Positions 1-6,418 of a DNA stretch of 6,498 nt are shown here, one piece after another (the stretch's first letter is position 1; the number at the start of each line of letters is the position of its first letter). A model generated the notes under the pieces. The model was not told the origin of the DNA. It saw only the letters and a program-made list of their open reading frames with translations, and made no database searches. The stretch comes from Candidatus Sumerlaeota bacterium (lineage in GTDB: Bacteria; Sumerlaeota; Sumerlaeia; JADFCT01). The position numbers were made by a program, and so were the translations under genes. The stretch spans positions 1 to 6,498 of the forward strand of contig JAPLSP010000387.1 of assembly GCA_026398575.1 (NCBI GenBank). The letters run 5' to 3'.

Positions 1-9
1 AGCGCGCCA

Positions 10-36
10 AGGCCGCCCGACGGAGCGGAGCGGCCT
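10..36. repeat. GC-rich hairpin near the window edge
   Basis: Positions 10-16 (AGGCCGC) and 30-36 (GCGGCCT) are perfect reverse complements. Inside them CCG (17-19) can pair with CGG (26-28), leaving one bulged base and a six-base loop. No T-tract follows on either strand, so it is not a classical Rho-independent terminator. It could be the processed or Rho-linked end of an upstream transcript, or a copy of an interspersed palindromic element. The pairing is seen directly; the role is unknown. Confidence 0.4.
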
Positions 37-196
37 ACCATTCGGCGCCAGCTTTGATAGACGCGCTGAGCTTTTCCTGAGGCATGGCCCCATACTACAA
101 GTCGGGACACACCTGCCAATCTCGCAATCTCGCCCGCTCGCTAAATTCAGGTTGCCGGGAGCGGTGGAAAGGTGCTGAAGTATCGCAAACATCGGC

Positions 197-203
197 AAGG
201 GAG
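197..203 (+). promoter_or_regulatory. Ribosome binding site of rph
   Basis: AAGGGAG lies 8 bases before the ATG at 212. This fixes the start of RNase PH at 212, even though the conserved family core begins only about 15 residues into the protein. Confidence 0.6.
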
Positions 204-211
204 AAACGGCG

Positions 212-997
212 ATGGATGCGAATGCTTCGAATGATGCCAATAAGTACCCGCCGCGTATTGACGCGCGAATGTGGGACGAACTGCGCCCGGTGAAGGTCAC
301 GCCGGGCTATCAGGAATACGCCGACGGTTCGGTCTTGATCGAAATCGGCAAAACGCGGGTGCTGTGCGCCGCCACGCTGACGCCCAGGGTGCCGCCGCAC
401 GTCTATGGGACGGGGCGGGGATGGGTGACGGCGGAATATTCGATGCTGCCGCGCTCGTCGCAGGAGCGGGTCGCGCGCGAATCCGCGCTGGGGCGCATCG
501 GCGGGCGCACGCATGAGATCCAGCGGCTGATCGGACGCTCGCTGCGGTCGGTCGTGGACCTGGATCGTCTGGGCGAGCGGCAGTTCATCCTCGACTGCGA
601 CGTCATCCAGGCCGACGGCGGCACGCGCACGGCTTCGATCACCGGGGCCTTCCTCGCGCTGGCGCTGGCCATCCGCAGTTACGAGAAAAAAGCCGTTATC
701 GCCAAAAATGTCATCAAGGATTTTTGCGCCGCCGTTTCCGTTGGGATCGTCGAGGGATATCCGGCGCTGGACCTGTGTTACATCGAGGACTCGCAAGCCG
801 AAGTGGACATGAACGTCGTGATGACGGGCTCGGGCCGATTCATCGAGTTGCAGGGAACGGCCGAGCGCGCGCCGTTCGACGAAAAGCAATTGGCTTCCCT
901 GCTCGCGCTGGCGCGCGCGGGCGTGGACCGGCTGATCCGGGTTCAGAAGGAAGTTCTGAAAGCGGCGGGGATCGAAGACTTTGAAATGCGCGTGTAA
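212..997 (+). CDS. rph: Ribonuclease PH
   Basis: RNase PH is a cytoplasmic 3'-to-5' exoribonuclease. It uses phosphate to trim the 3' ends of tRNA precursors and other RNAs, releasing nucleoside diphosphates, and normally forms a hexameric ring. The 261-residue protein shows the family signature almost end to end: DELRPV near 22-27, [13 protein letters not shown] at 39-51, [14 protein letters not shown] at 70-83, [15 protein letters not shown] at 98-112, [19 protein letters not shown] at 128-146, the acidic [12 protein letters not shown] at 190-201, and ELQGTAE at 212-218. The GGTRT arginine (139) and the aspartates 193 and 199 sit where phosphate and metal binding are expected. Bacterial RNase PH is usually about 240 residues. 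The excess is an uncharacteristic N-terminal tail of about 15 residues (Ala/Asn/Asp-rich), supported by a good ribosome binding site. No rdgB, its common downstream partner, follows. The frame is intact and the identification is firm. Confidence 0.97.
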   Translation: MDANASNDANKYPPRIDARMWDELRPVKVTPGYQEYADGSVLIEIGKTRVLCAATLTPRVPPHVYGTGRGWVTAEYSMLPRSSQERVARESALGRIGGRTHEIQRLIGRSLRSVVDLDRLGERQFILDCDVIQADGGTRTASITGAFLALALAIRSYEKKAVIAKNVIKDFCAAVSVGIVEGYPALDLCYIEDSQAEVDMNVVMTGSGRFIELQGTAERAPFDEKQLASLLALARAGVDRLIRVQKEVLKAAGIEDFEMRV

Positions 998-1079
998 GGA
1001 TAATTAGCCATTGACGAATTATGGCGCCTTGGGGTGAAAATCAAGGGGCGGGCAATATCGAGTTTGGAATTGCATTCTT

Positions 1080-1084
1080 AGGAG
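1080..1084 (+). promoter_or_regulatory. Ribosome binding site of the lipoprotein gene
   Basis: AGGAG sits 7 bases before the ATG at 1092 and supports that start. The 94-base gap after rph holds this site but no convincing promoter. Confidence 0.6.
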
Positions 1085-1091
1085 ACTTTTC

Positions 1092-1592
1092 ATGTCCCGT
1101 TGCTTCCGGCTGTTGATGGGCTGCCTGGCGCTCACTTTTCTTTTGACGGGCTGTGTGACTCCTGTCAAACGAGTGGCGGTGCTGGATTTTGAAAACACCA
1201 CCAACGATCATCGCATGGACTACATGATCCGCTCCATCCCCGAGTGCATCGTGACGGTGATGAACCGCCATCCCCAGAAGGTCTATATCATCGAGCGCCA
1301 GGACATCAACCGCTACCTCGAGGAGATTGACAAGACGCCGTCACTGGACCGCATTACGCGCTTCCAGCAGTTGGGCCAAAAGACGGGCGCCGACTACCTC
1401 GTCGTCGGCAGCGTGTCGCGATTCGGCAAGCGCTACGTCGTCCAATGCCGCCTCTTCAGCTGTCAGCTGGGGCAGTTGATTCCAGGCACCGCCGAGGCGC
1501 GCACATGCGACTCGGAGGAAGACATCATCGAGATCATTAAAATCATCGCCGAAAAGATGGTCCAGCAAGTCTATGCCCGGGCGAACGGGTGA
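1092..1592 (+). CDS. Small CsgG-like outer-membrane lipoprotein
   Basis: The 166-residue product begins with a lipoprotein signal: a short basic start (MSRCFR), a hydrophobic stretch at about 7-18, and the lipobox LLTGC with Cys21 as the lipidated residue. Val at +2 is not the Asp inner-membrane retention signal, so outer-membrane sorting is likely in a diderm. The mature part follows the CsgG/FlgT/LpoB-like fold pattern: a first strand RVAVLDFENTT (27-37), a helix with SIPECI (48-53), the strand and motif VYIIERQDINRYLEE (64-78), then LGQKTGADYLVVGSVSRFG (94-112), a strand YVVQCRL (115-121), and a C-terminal amphipathic helix (about 143-161). CsgG is about 277 residues and has extra pore-forming segments that are absent here, so this is probably a peri-envelope accessory rather than a secretion channel. 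It lies 94 bases after rph in the same direction; a functional link is not evident. The exact role is unknown. Confidence 0.8.
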   Translation: MSRCFRLLMGCLALTFLLTGCVTPVKRVAVLDFENTTNDHRMDYMIRSIPECIVTVMNRHPQKVYIIERQDINRYLEEIDKTPSLDRITRFQQLGQKTGADYLVVGSVSRFGKRYVVQCRLFSCQLGQLIPGTAEARTCDSEEDIIEIIKIIAEKMVQQVYARANG

Positions 1593-1630
1593 TTAAATAG
1601 CTTCACAAAGCAAGCATCGGCTGGTGGAAA

Positions 1631-1636
1631 AAGGAG
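1631..1636 (+). promoter_or_regulatory. Ribosome binding site of the MNT-like gene
   Basis: AAGGAG lies 6 bases before the ATG at 1643. It is the only strong site for the two-gene module, and it favours this start over the in-frame ATG six codons downstream. Confidence 0.6.
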
Positions 1637-1642
1637 AAGAAA

Positions 1643-2035
1643 ATGACAAGAACTGAAATGCAAGCTCCTCTGCAAAAACTAATGCAATGTCATCGCAGGA
1701 AAACCCCTACGCCTGTGATTTTCGCCGCATTATATGCCACCAAGGAAAAAAAGGCGATCCATCTTCTGGAAGTGTGTAAGGGAGTATCCAATCCAGGGGA
1801 TGCTTCATGGGAAACTTTTGAGATGCTTGCCCCTTTAGACTTGGGGTTTCCCCCTAAGACGACGCTCAAGATTACTTATATTAGCCCAGAAGAGTTTTTC
1901 GATGCCACTCAGAAGCCAAAATCAAAGGGATACAGGCTCTTGGAGAAAATTCAGCGCGAAGGCTGTGAGCCAATCTTTCGCGACAAGAGCAAAGCGACAC
2001 AGAAAATAATAAAGACCATAGAATGTCAAAACTGA
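1643..2035 (+). CDS. Degenerate nucleotidyltransferase-like protein, possible antitoxin
   Basis: The 130-residue product is not a recognised family member by eye, but its layout matches minimal nucleotidyltransferases (MNT). It has a first strand TPVIFAALYA (23-32), a second strand AIHLLEVCKG (38-47), a third strand TLKITYISPEEF (74-85), and a closing YRLLEKIQREGCEPIF (97-112), which resembles the REG-x-LY end of MNT proteins. Active MNT enzymes carry G-S followed by about ten residues and then D-x-D. In my alignment those positions read Ala28-Ala29 and Ala38-Ile39-His40, with a shorter loop of eight residues, so catalysis looks lost. The last 13 bases overlap the start of the HEPN-like gene, so the two are co-transcribed and probably translationally coupled. 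In HepT/MntA-type pairs the MNT protein is the antitoxin, and that role is inferred here. The family call is moderate, and a different small alpha/beta fold is possible. That the gene is real is well supported by its ribosome binding site and the overlap. Confidence 0.6.
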   Translation: MTRTEMQAPLQKLMQCHRRKTPTPVIFAALYATKEKKAIHLLEVCKGVSNPGDASWETFEMLAPLDLGFPPKTTLKITYISPEEFFDATQKPKSKGYRLLEKIQREGCEPIFRDKSKATQKIIKTIECQN

Positions 2036-2463
2036 AATTAAAATCACCCGCTGATTTTATCCAGCCAAGCTTGCGACAAGCATGGGCTGATTTCAGAGTG
2101 GCTATGCATCTGGAAAAAACGCCACTGGATGACAAAGTACATAATGGTCAACCTCCTTATCATGCAGCCATGGCGAAATTTCAACAAGCCCTCGAAAAAG
2201 CATTGAAAGCAGTCATCCTTCAATTTGTGCCAAAACACAGCGATCTTGTCTTTGAGCATCAGTTTCTAATCAGCCAAAAAGTATCTCAAAGGACTGATGT
2301 GAAAGCAGAGATTGACAAAGTAATTCAACTGGCTACCCAGAAAGATGTGGATACGCTTTTTAAGACGCTATCTCAGATGCAGGAATTTGCATCAATCCTA
2401 TCCCCTCTATTCATGGAATCGGATCAGAGGGCGTCCTTTGTTCATGAATGGTCAAACTCATGA
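2023..2463 (+). CDS. HEPN-like protein, possible RNase toxin
   Basis: This is a 146-residue, largely helical protein. Residues 20-30 (AWADFRVAMHL) and 46-68 (Y-HAAMAKFQQALEKALKAVIL) follow the HEPN pattern, in which a helix with QQA-EKALKA is the hallmark; a histidine-aspartate turn (H72-SDL) follows, as in many members. HEPN proteins are often RNases of toxin-antitoxin and defence systems, with a catalytic R-x4-6-H motif in a late helix. Here R136-ASFV-H141 fits R-x4-H but sits only five residues from the C-terminus, which is unusually late, so it may be accidental or the protein may be shortened. Trp143 stands where HepT has its AMPylated Tyr. The start overlaps the MNT-like gene by 13 bases in another frame and has no strong ribosome binding site, pointing to coupling. 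The last 17 codons lie opposite the end of the large minus-strand gene. The HEPN call is moderate; toxin activity is inferred from the pairing. Confidence 0.6.
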   Translation: MSKLKLKSPADFIQPSLRQAWADFRVAMHLEKTPLDDKVHNGQPPYHAAMAKFQQALEKALKAVILQFVPKHSDLVFEHQFLISQKVSQRTDVKAEIDKVIQLATQKDVDTLFKTLSQMQEFASILSPLFMESDQRASFVHEWSNS

Positions 2464-5400
2464 TGGGCCGCAGGCTTTCAATCGCCGGCCAGGTCCAGCA
2501 GGACCAGTCGCCCGACGTGTTATCCTTGGGGCCGGCGTCCGCAATGAGTTTGATGCGAATCGTTTGGCCCTTCCATCGCGATAAGTCCGCCTCCAGCGGC
2601 GCCCATTCATGGCGGATCAGATGCTTCTCGGCGGCGAGGGTTTGCGAGCCGCTGGAATCCACCACTGCCACGCGGAACCAGATGCCGTCGCCCGGATCGC
2701 TGCCGTCGGCCTTGCCCACTTCGCAGCGCAGCGCCGCGGGATATTGCGCCGGCAACATGAGAGGCCCGAATTGCGCGAAGGCATATCCTACACCGTGTTG
2801 GTATGGCGGATGCATGAAAAGGCCAGGCTGTGTCTTTCCGCCGCAGGGACTCGGGTGCGGCGAGACGCTGGCGCCGGTATCGCTATCGAGCGCCTCTTCG
2901 CGACCGCCGCGTTTGCACTGTCCGCCAGAGCGCAGAATTTCCGCCGGGCGTTCGCCATCGCTCAGAGAGGCGACACGGCGGGATTCAAAACTGTATTTCA
3001 GCCAGCGTTTTTCTGCGAGACTCAAGCCTTGCGCGCGGCATTGAATGGAAACTTCGATCACGCCCTCTTTTTGAGGCGTTTCCGGCGCCAGCCGCCACGC
3101 TGCCGGGGTTCCCGGCGCCAGATTCGCAAAAGTTTTCGTCTGAGACAACGCCTCAACAGTCATGTCCGCCGGTTTGGGCAGATTGCTTGTGAGGGTCAAT
3201 TCGAGCGCCTGCGACAAGTTTTGGCTGTCTTCGATGACGCGCGTCTCGATGCGCGCCAGCGGAACGACGGTGAAGTCCAGCCAATACTGTCCGCACTTTT
3301 GCCACAGGCGCGATCCAATCTTCGCGGTGAGGGGAACACTCACTGACGAAGGGCCATCGGGCGTCATGAATTCCAAGCGTTCGCCGGGAATCAGTTTCTC
3401 GCGGACGTTCCAGGTATTCGGAATTGAGCGATTCCCACTCGTCACAAGATAGCTAACGGCCCCAGGCTTTGGCGTGACATAGACAAGGCCGCGGCTCGAA
3501 CGCGTTTCGGCGGGACCCATATCTTCGCGCTTTTCACCCAGGGCGCGCGCTGTTACGCCGGGATAGTCGGAGAAGGGGCTCGTGGACTCGAAACCAACTG
3601 CGAATTCCTTGCAGCCGCTGAAAGGAATGAGTTCCATCGTGCGCTCGTCTTTTTGCCGGATCGCGGCGAAAGGCCCGTCGCAAGCCGCTTTTCTAAAACG
3701 CGTAAAAGCGCCGCGTCCATCGGCGTAGATATAAGCGCGTGAGTCAATGTAGTCCACGCGCCGCCCATCGCGCTCATAACTGATCGCCCAGAGATAGGGC
3801 GGATTGAATGGCTCATTGCACGGCGCGAACACAAGATAGCCGTTCGGCGGCAGCGTGATGTCCTCGTTGTTCCTTATGCCGAATCGCAGCGGTTCAGTCT
3901 TGTGCCCGTTGACGGCGACGCAAACGTCATTCGAGTAGTAGATGAGCAATTGCGAACGTTTGTAAGCGCCGGTGGCCACGGCGCTGCCCGTTGAGAACGC
4001 CTCGCCTTTTTCGTTGTAGTAATGGAAGCGTTCGACCTTGGCGCCGGCAAGGTATTCGCCGGGCTGCTGCGTCATGAAGTAACTGCGCGCCGTTCCCGGC
4101 ATGCCCATCTCGCGCACGAGGAAACCCGTGTGCCCAAACGCAAGTGTCGCGGCGATGAAGCGGTCGAGCTTGCGCGATTTCTCCTCAGGGGTTCCGCTGA
4201 ATCCGCCTGACCTACCCATAAACATATCGAGATTGCCCATGCCGAAGTTGTTGTTGAGCGGATGCATCTTGCGCAGGTCGAAATCCACGAGCCACGGGTT
4301 CTCGTAGAGGTTGTATTCCTGATCCTGCGCGTAGTTGCCGTCGGTCAGGCCGCTGTAGTACCAGTGATTGTTGCCTTCGCTATAGACGGGGCCGTTCCAG
4401 GTTTTCTTCTGATGCAGCATGATCTCGCCATAGGCATAGAACGTCGCAGCCATGGTCCCTGCGCCCGGCACGCGCGCGTCATAGTCAACATAGGCCCAGG
4501 GAGACACAGCGGTATGCACGTCGCAATAGGCGGTGGAAAGATGGAATTTTTCCTGAATGATGGGCGTCAATCGCGCTTCGTATTCGACGGCGCGCGCGGG
4601 CTTGGGATTGTAGCATCGCGCCCAGGCTGTGCGCCAGTTGCCGTCGCTCAGGCGCGTGACCATGTCTGGACTCCAGAACTCATTGACCGTCGCGAAGTCG
4701 GTATAGTTGTTGTAGATGCCATAGCGGAAGCCCAGTTTGTGCATCTCGCTCGAATACCACGCCTGCCCTTCGTCGCCGCCTTTCTTGGGGGCGGCCTTCG
4801 TGCGGAACGTGAAACTCTCGCCGCCGTCGCGCCAGCCGGTCTCGTGATCCGTCACGAGGATTTTCGTCATACTGCGCCGCGCGACGTCTTTCCATGCCTG
4901 AAGGTCTTTCTCGCGGACGCTGGCGCCGTTCGCGATCCAAACGCGCTCGCCCGCCGCTTCCATCCATGGCGATTTGGGGTTGGGGATGTTCGGCAGGACT
5001 TCCGGAAAAGCGGGCGAGATCGTGAGGAAGAACCGCTCGAAGCAGTCGTTACGCCGTCCGTCAGTCTTTGGCTCATAGCGCGTGCCGCCATTGTATGAAA
5101 CACCCTTCTCCCCTACCTCGTTCCGGAACCAGAACCGCGATGCGTTTGTGCGCGTATGATCGGCAATTCCCATCAGAAAGAGCGGCTTGTCCGGCGCGCC
5201 CATCGCAAGAACGGCGGGGCGGTTCGAGCCTTCACCAACGAGATAAGGGAGTTTGACCAGGCGAGGATTTTCAGCGCCAATCGCGCTCCCGAAATCCACC
5301 TGCCCGATCTCGCCGCCCAGGCAGCGCGTATCCAGTATGAGGGATTTTTGCCATATCCGGAAGGTATAGTCCACCTGCGCCGAACGGACGCCCTGGCTCA

Positions 5401-6418
5401 CTCGCCAGGAGGCCGTCAGTATATCGCCGATAAGTTTGCATTCGATCAGCTGGCGCTGAAGGGGCGCTGGCGGCTGGCCTGAAATTTTTTCCTCAATGAA
5501 ACGCGCGCCGCCCTGCGCCAGCGGCTGGAAAGCGCCGCCGCCATTCATCCATTGCGCTTCCCAGTCGCTCCAATCGCCGGTTTTCGGACGATAACGATAC
5601 TCAAGCGTTCCATCGCTGCCCCGATAGCGGAATATGAAGGTCTCACCGTTTTGGATTACTTGGCTTTTATATTCGCGGTCGAGATTATCCGGCAGCAGCG
5701 TCTCTTCGCGCGTTGGGAAGGGGAGGCGATCCTTGCCGGTATTGAGTCCGGGAGACTGTCCCGCGAAAGGCTCAACCCCTCGGCGCGGGCGAGGATCGAA
5801 GGTCAGCGGCGCCAGCGTCTCTTGATAGACGGAAAGATTATCCAGATAGATCTTTCGCTCGTCCGTGTTGGTCGCGTTGGTGATTTCAATGCCGGTCACG
5901 CGCGCGCCGTCCTTGACCGCCGCTTCATCGGAGGGAGAAAACTTCTTATGGATCAGGAACCATTCCTTCCAGTTCATGCTTCCGCAAAGCGTAACGCGCA
6001 AATCCTTTCCCGCTGCGGTTTGAAGCAGGAGATGGATCGCAATCCTGGGCGTGCCGGACGACTTCTCCCATCCCCAGTTGTTTCCATAAACCCAAAAATC
6101 CACGCAATCGAAGGGCGCCGGAACAGGGATTGGCTTGGGAGGGCGCAAAATGAAGCGGGCTTGCGGCGCAGTTCCACGATAGGCGATGCGCGCGACGTAT
6201 TGTCCCCAGAGTTGCTGCTCGCGCGAGAGCGTCATCGTCGCCGTCGCATCGCGCGCCTCAACGCTCCAGCCATCCAAATTCTCAAAATCAATCAGCGCCG
6301 GACGGGCGTCCTGCGTGCGATTGGCCCAAACCATCTCATAAGGCCGCTCGCTGTCAGCCCCTTTCGCATGTCCGGCCAAAAGGATAAGAGGCAATAAAAA
6401 AATCCATCCGGGCGCCAT
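2411..6418 (-). CDS. Large secreted multidomain protein, putative GH101/GH129-like glycoside hydrolase
   Basis: This 1335-residue protein is probably exported and acts on glycans outside the cytoplasm. Residues 1-20 form a hydrophobic signal-like segment ending in AGHAKG. About 38-200 is a jelly-roll-like, carbohydrate-binding type region (LIDFENLDGW start, IYLDNLSVY end). About 240-500 looks like a beta-sandwich, possibly mutarotase-like. About 500-830 reads as a TIM barrel, with W-Y-SSEMHKLGFRYGIYNNYTDF at 554-575, then AYCDVHTAVSPWAYVD (630-645) and GPVYSEGNNHWYYSG (676-690). Asp633 and Glu681 are the candidate nucleophile and acid/base. About 840-980 and 990-1148 are further beta-rich regions, and 1199-1313 is an NPCBM-like jelly roll ending DWSCWTWPAIESL. 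The barrel order (Lys/Gly-rich approach strand, D-rich strand, then E) recalls the retaining families GH101 and GH129, but I cannot confirm the family and the substrate is unknown. The start is uncertain: no ribosome binding site precedes the ATG and the frame stays open upstream to the window edge. Residues 1320-1335 are encoded in the AT-rich segment opposite the HEPN-like gene. Confidence 0.75.
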   Translation of the reverse strand: MAPGWIFLLPLILLAGHAKGADSERPYEMVWANRTQDARPALIDFENLDGWSVEARDATATMTLSREQQLWGQYVARIAYRGTAPQARFILRPPKPIPVPAPFDCVDFWVYGNNWGWEKSSGTPRIAIHLLLQTAAGKDLRVTLCGSMNWKEWFLIHKKFSPSDEAAVKDGARVTGIEITNATNTDERKIYLDNLSVYQETLAPLTFDPRPRRGVEPFAGQSPGLNTGKDRLPFPTREETLLPDNLDREYKSQVIQNGETFIFRYRGSDGTLEYRYRPKTGDWSDWEAQWMNGGGAFQPLAQGGARFIEEKISGQPPAPLQRQLIECKLIGDILTASWRVSQGVRSAQVDYTFRIWQKSLILDTRCLGGEIGQVDFGSAIGAENPRLVKLPYLVGEGSNRPAVLAMGAPDKPLFLMGIADHTRTNASRFWFRNEVGEKGVSYNGGTRYEPKTDGRRNDCFERFFLTISPAFPEVLPNIPNPKSPWMEAAGERVWIANGASVREKDLQAWKDVARRSMTKILVTDHETGWRDGGESFTFRTKAAPKKGGDEGQAWYSSEMHKLGFRYGIYNNYTDFATVNEFWSPDMVTRLSDGNWRTAWARCYNPKPARAVEYEARLTPIIQEKFHLSTAYCDVHTAVSPWAYVDYDARVPGAGTMAATFYAYGEIMLHQKKTWNGPVYSEGNNHWYYSGLTDGNYAQDQEYNLYENPWLVDFDLRKMHPLNNNFGMGNLDMFMGRSGGFSGTPEEKSRKLDRFIAATLAFGHTGFLVREMGMPGTARSYFMTQQPGEYLAGAKVERFHYYNEKGEAFSTGSAVATGAYKRSQLLIYYSNDVCVAVNGHKTEPLRFGIRNNEDITLPPNGYLVFAPCNEPFNPPYLWAISYERDGRRVDYIDSRAYIYADGRGAFTRFRKAACDGPFAAIRQKDERTMELIPFSGCKEFAVGFESTSPFSDYPGVTARALGEKREDMGPAETRSSRGLVYVTPKPGAVSYLVTSGNRSIPNTWNVREKLIPGERLEFMTPDGPSSVSVPLTAKIGSRLWQKCGQYWLDFTVVPLARIETRVIEDSQNLSQALELTLTSNLPKPADMTVEALSQTKTFANLAPGTPAAWRLAPETPQKEGVIEVSIQCRAQGLSLAEKRWLKYSFESRRVASLSDGERPAEILRSGGQCKRGGREEALDSDTGASVSPHPSPCGGKTQPGLFMHPPYQHGVGYAFAQFGPLMLPAQYPAALRCEVGKADGSDPGDGIWFRVAVVDSSGSQTLAAEKHLIRHEWAPLEADLSRWKGQTIRIKLIADAGPKDNTSGDWSCWTWPAIESLRPIMSLTIHEQRTPSDPIP
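2825..2983 (-). other. In-frame linker of unusual composition, possible interspersed-repeat insertion
   Basis: This stretch encodes residues 1146-1198 of the large protein, between a beta-rich domain ending near KYSFE and a jelly roll starting at GLFMHPP. It is rich in Arg, Gly, Ser, Pro and Cys with no strand or helix pattern, unlike either neighbour. On the plus strand it contains GTGCGGCGAGACGCTGGCGC at about 2855-2874, in which CGGCG and CGCTG can pair around AGA with one G-T pair. This recalls the GGCGAGACGCC-type repeats scattered through some planctomycete-like genomes. The composition is seen; the repeat origin is inferred and weak. Confidence 0.3.

Larger units (their letters stand above)
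1593..2460. other. AT-rich segment carrying a two-gene module
   Basis: Base composition drops sharply here. Counted 60-base lines give 48% GC (from 1681), 42% (from 1861) and 38% (from 2221). Lines in the flanking genes give 68% (from 901), 57% (from 1201) and 67% (from 4741). The change begins just after the lipoprotein stop codon and ends within a few bases of the stop codon of the second small gene. No transposase, inverted repeat, tRNA or clear target duplication is visible at the edges, so the means of entry is unknown. The contrast is seen directly; horizontal acquisition is inferred. Confidence 0.55.

Noticed and set aside
84..293. Small plus-strand open frame overlapping the start of rph
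   Set aside because: It has no good ribosome binding site, an unnatural Arg-rich composition, and overlaps rph by more than 80 bases in another frame.
95..889. Long minus-strand open frame antisense to rph (264 codons)
   Set aside because: It mirrors the third-codon GC bias of rph, its product is rich in Arg and His without any recognisable domain, and rph is certain.
1011..1040. Possible promoter after rph: TTGACG with TGAAAA 18 bases later
   Set aside because: The -35 match is good but the -10 element matches only three of six positions. Such a pair can easily arise by chance.
1576..1589. Short inverted repeat CCCG/CGGG at the end of the lipoprotein gene as a terminator
   Set aside because: The stem is 4 bp and is followed by TGATTAAATA rather than a T-run. 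It is too weak to call.
1593..2475. Search for direct repeats or attachment sites at the edges of the AT-rich segment
   Set aside because: No matching direct or inverted repeats of useful length were seen at the two edges, so no mobile element is claimed.
2492..2505. Hairpin GGTCC-AGCA-GGACC as a terminator for the convergent genes
   Set aside because: The stem is only 5 bp with no T-tract, and it lies inside the coding sequence for the Trp/Cys-rich end of the large protein.
4262..5098. Long plus-strand open frame opposite the large minus-strand gene, with similar ones at 5552-6397 and 2609-3346
   Set aside because: They are expected antisense shadows in GC-rich coding DNA. No family motifs are visible, and the minus-strand frame is continuous over 1335 codons with signal and domain patterns.
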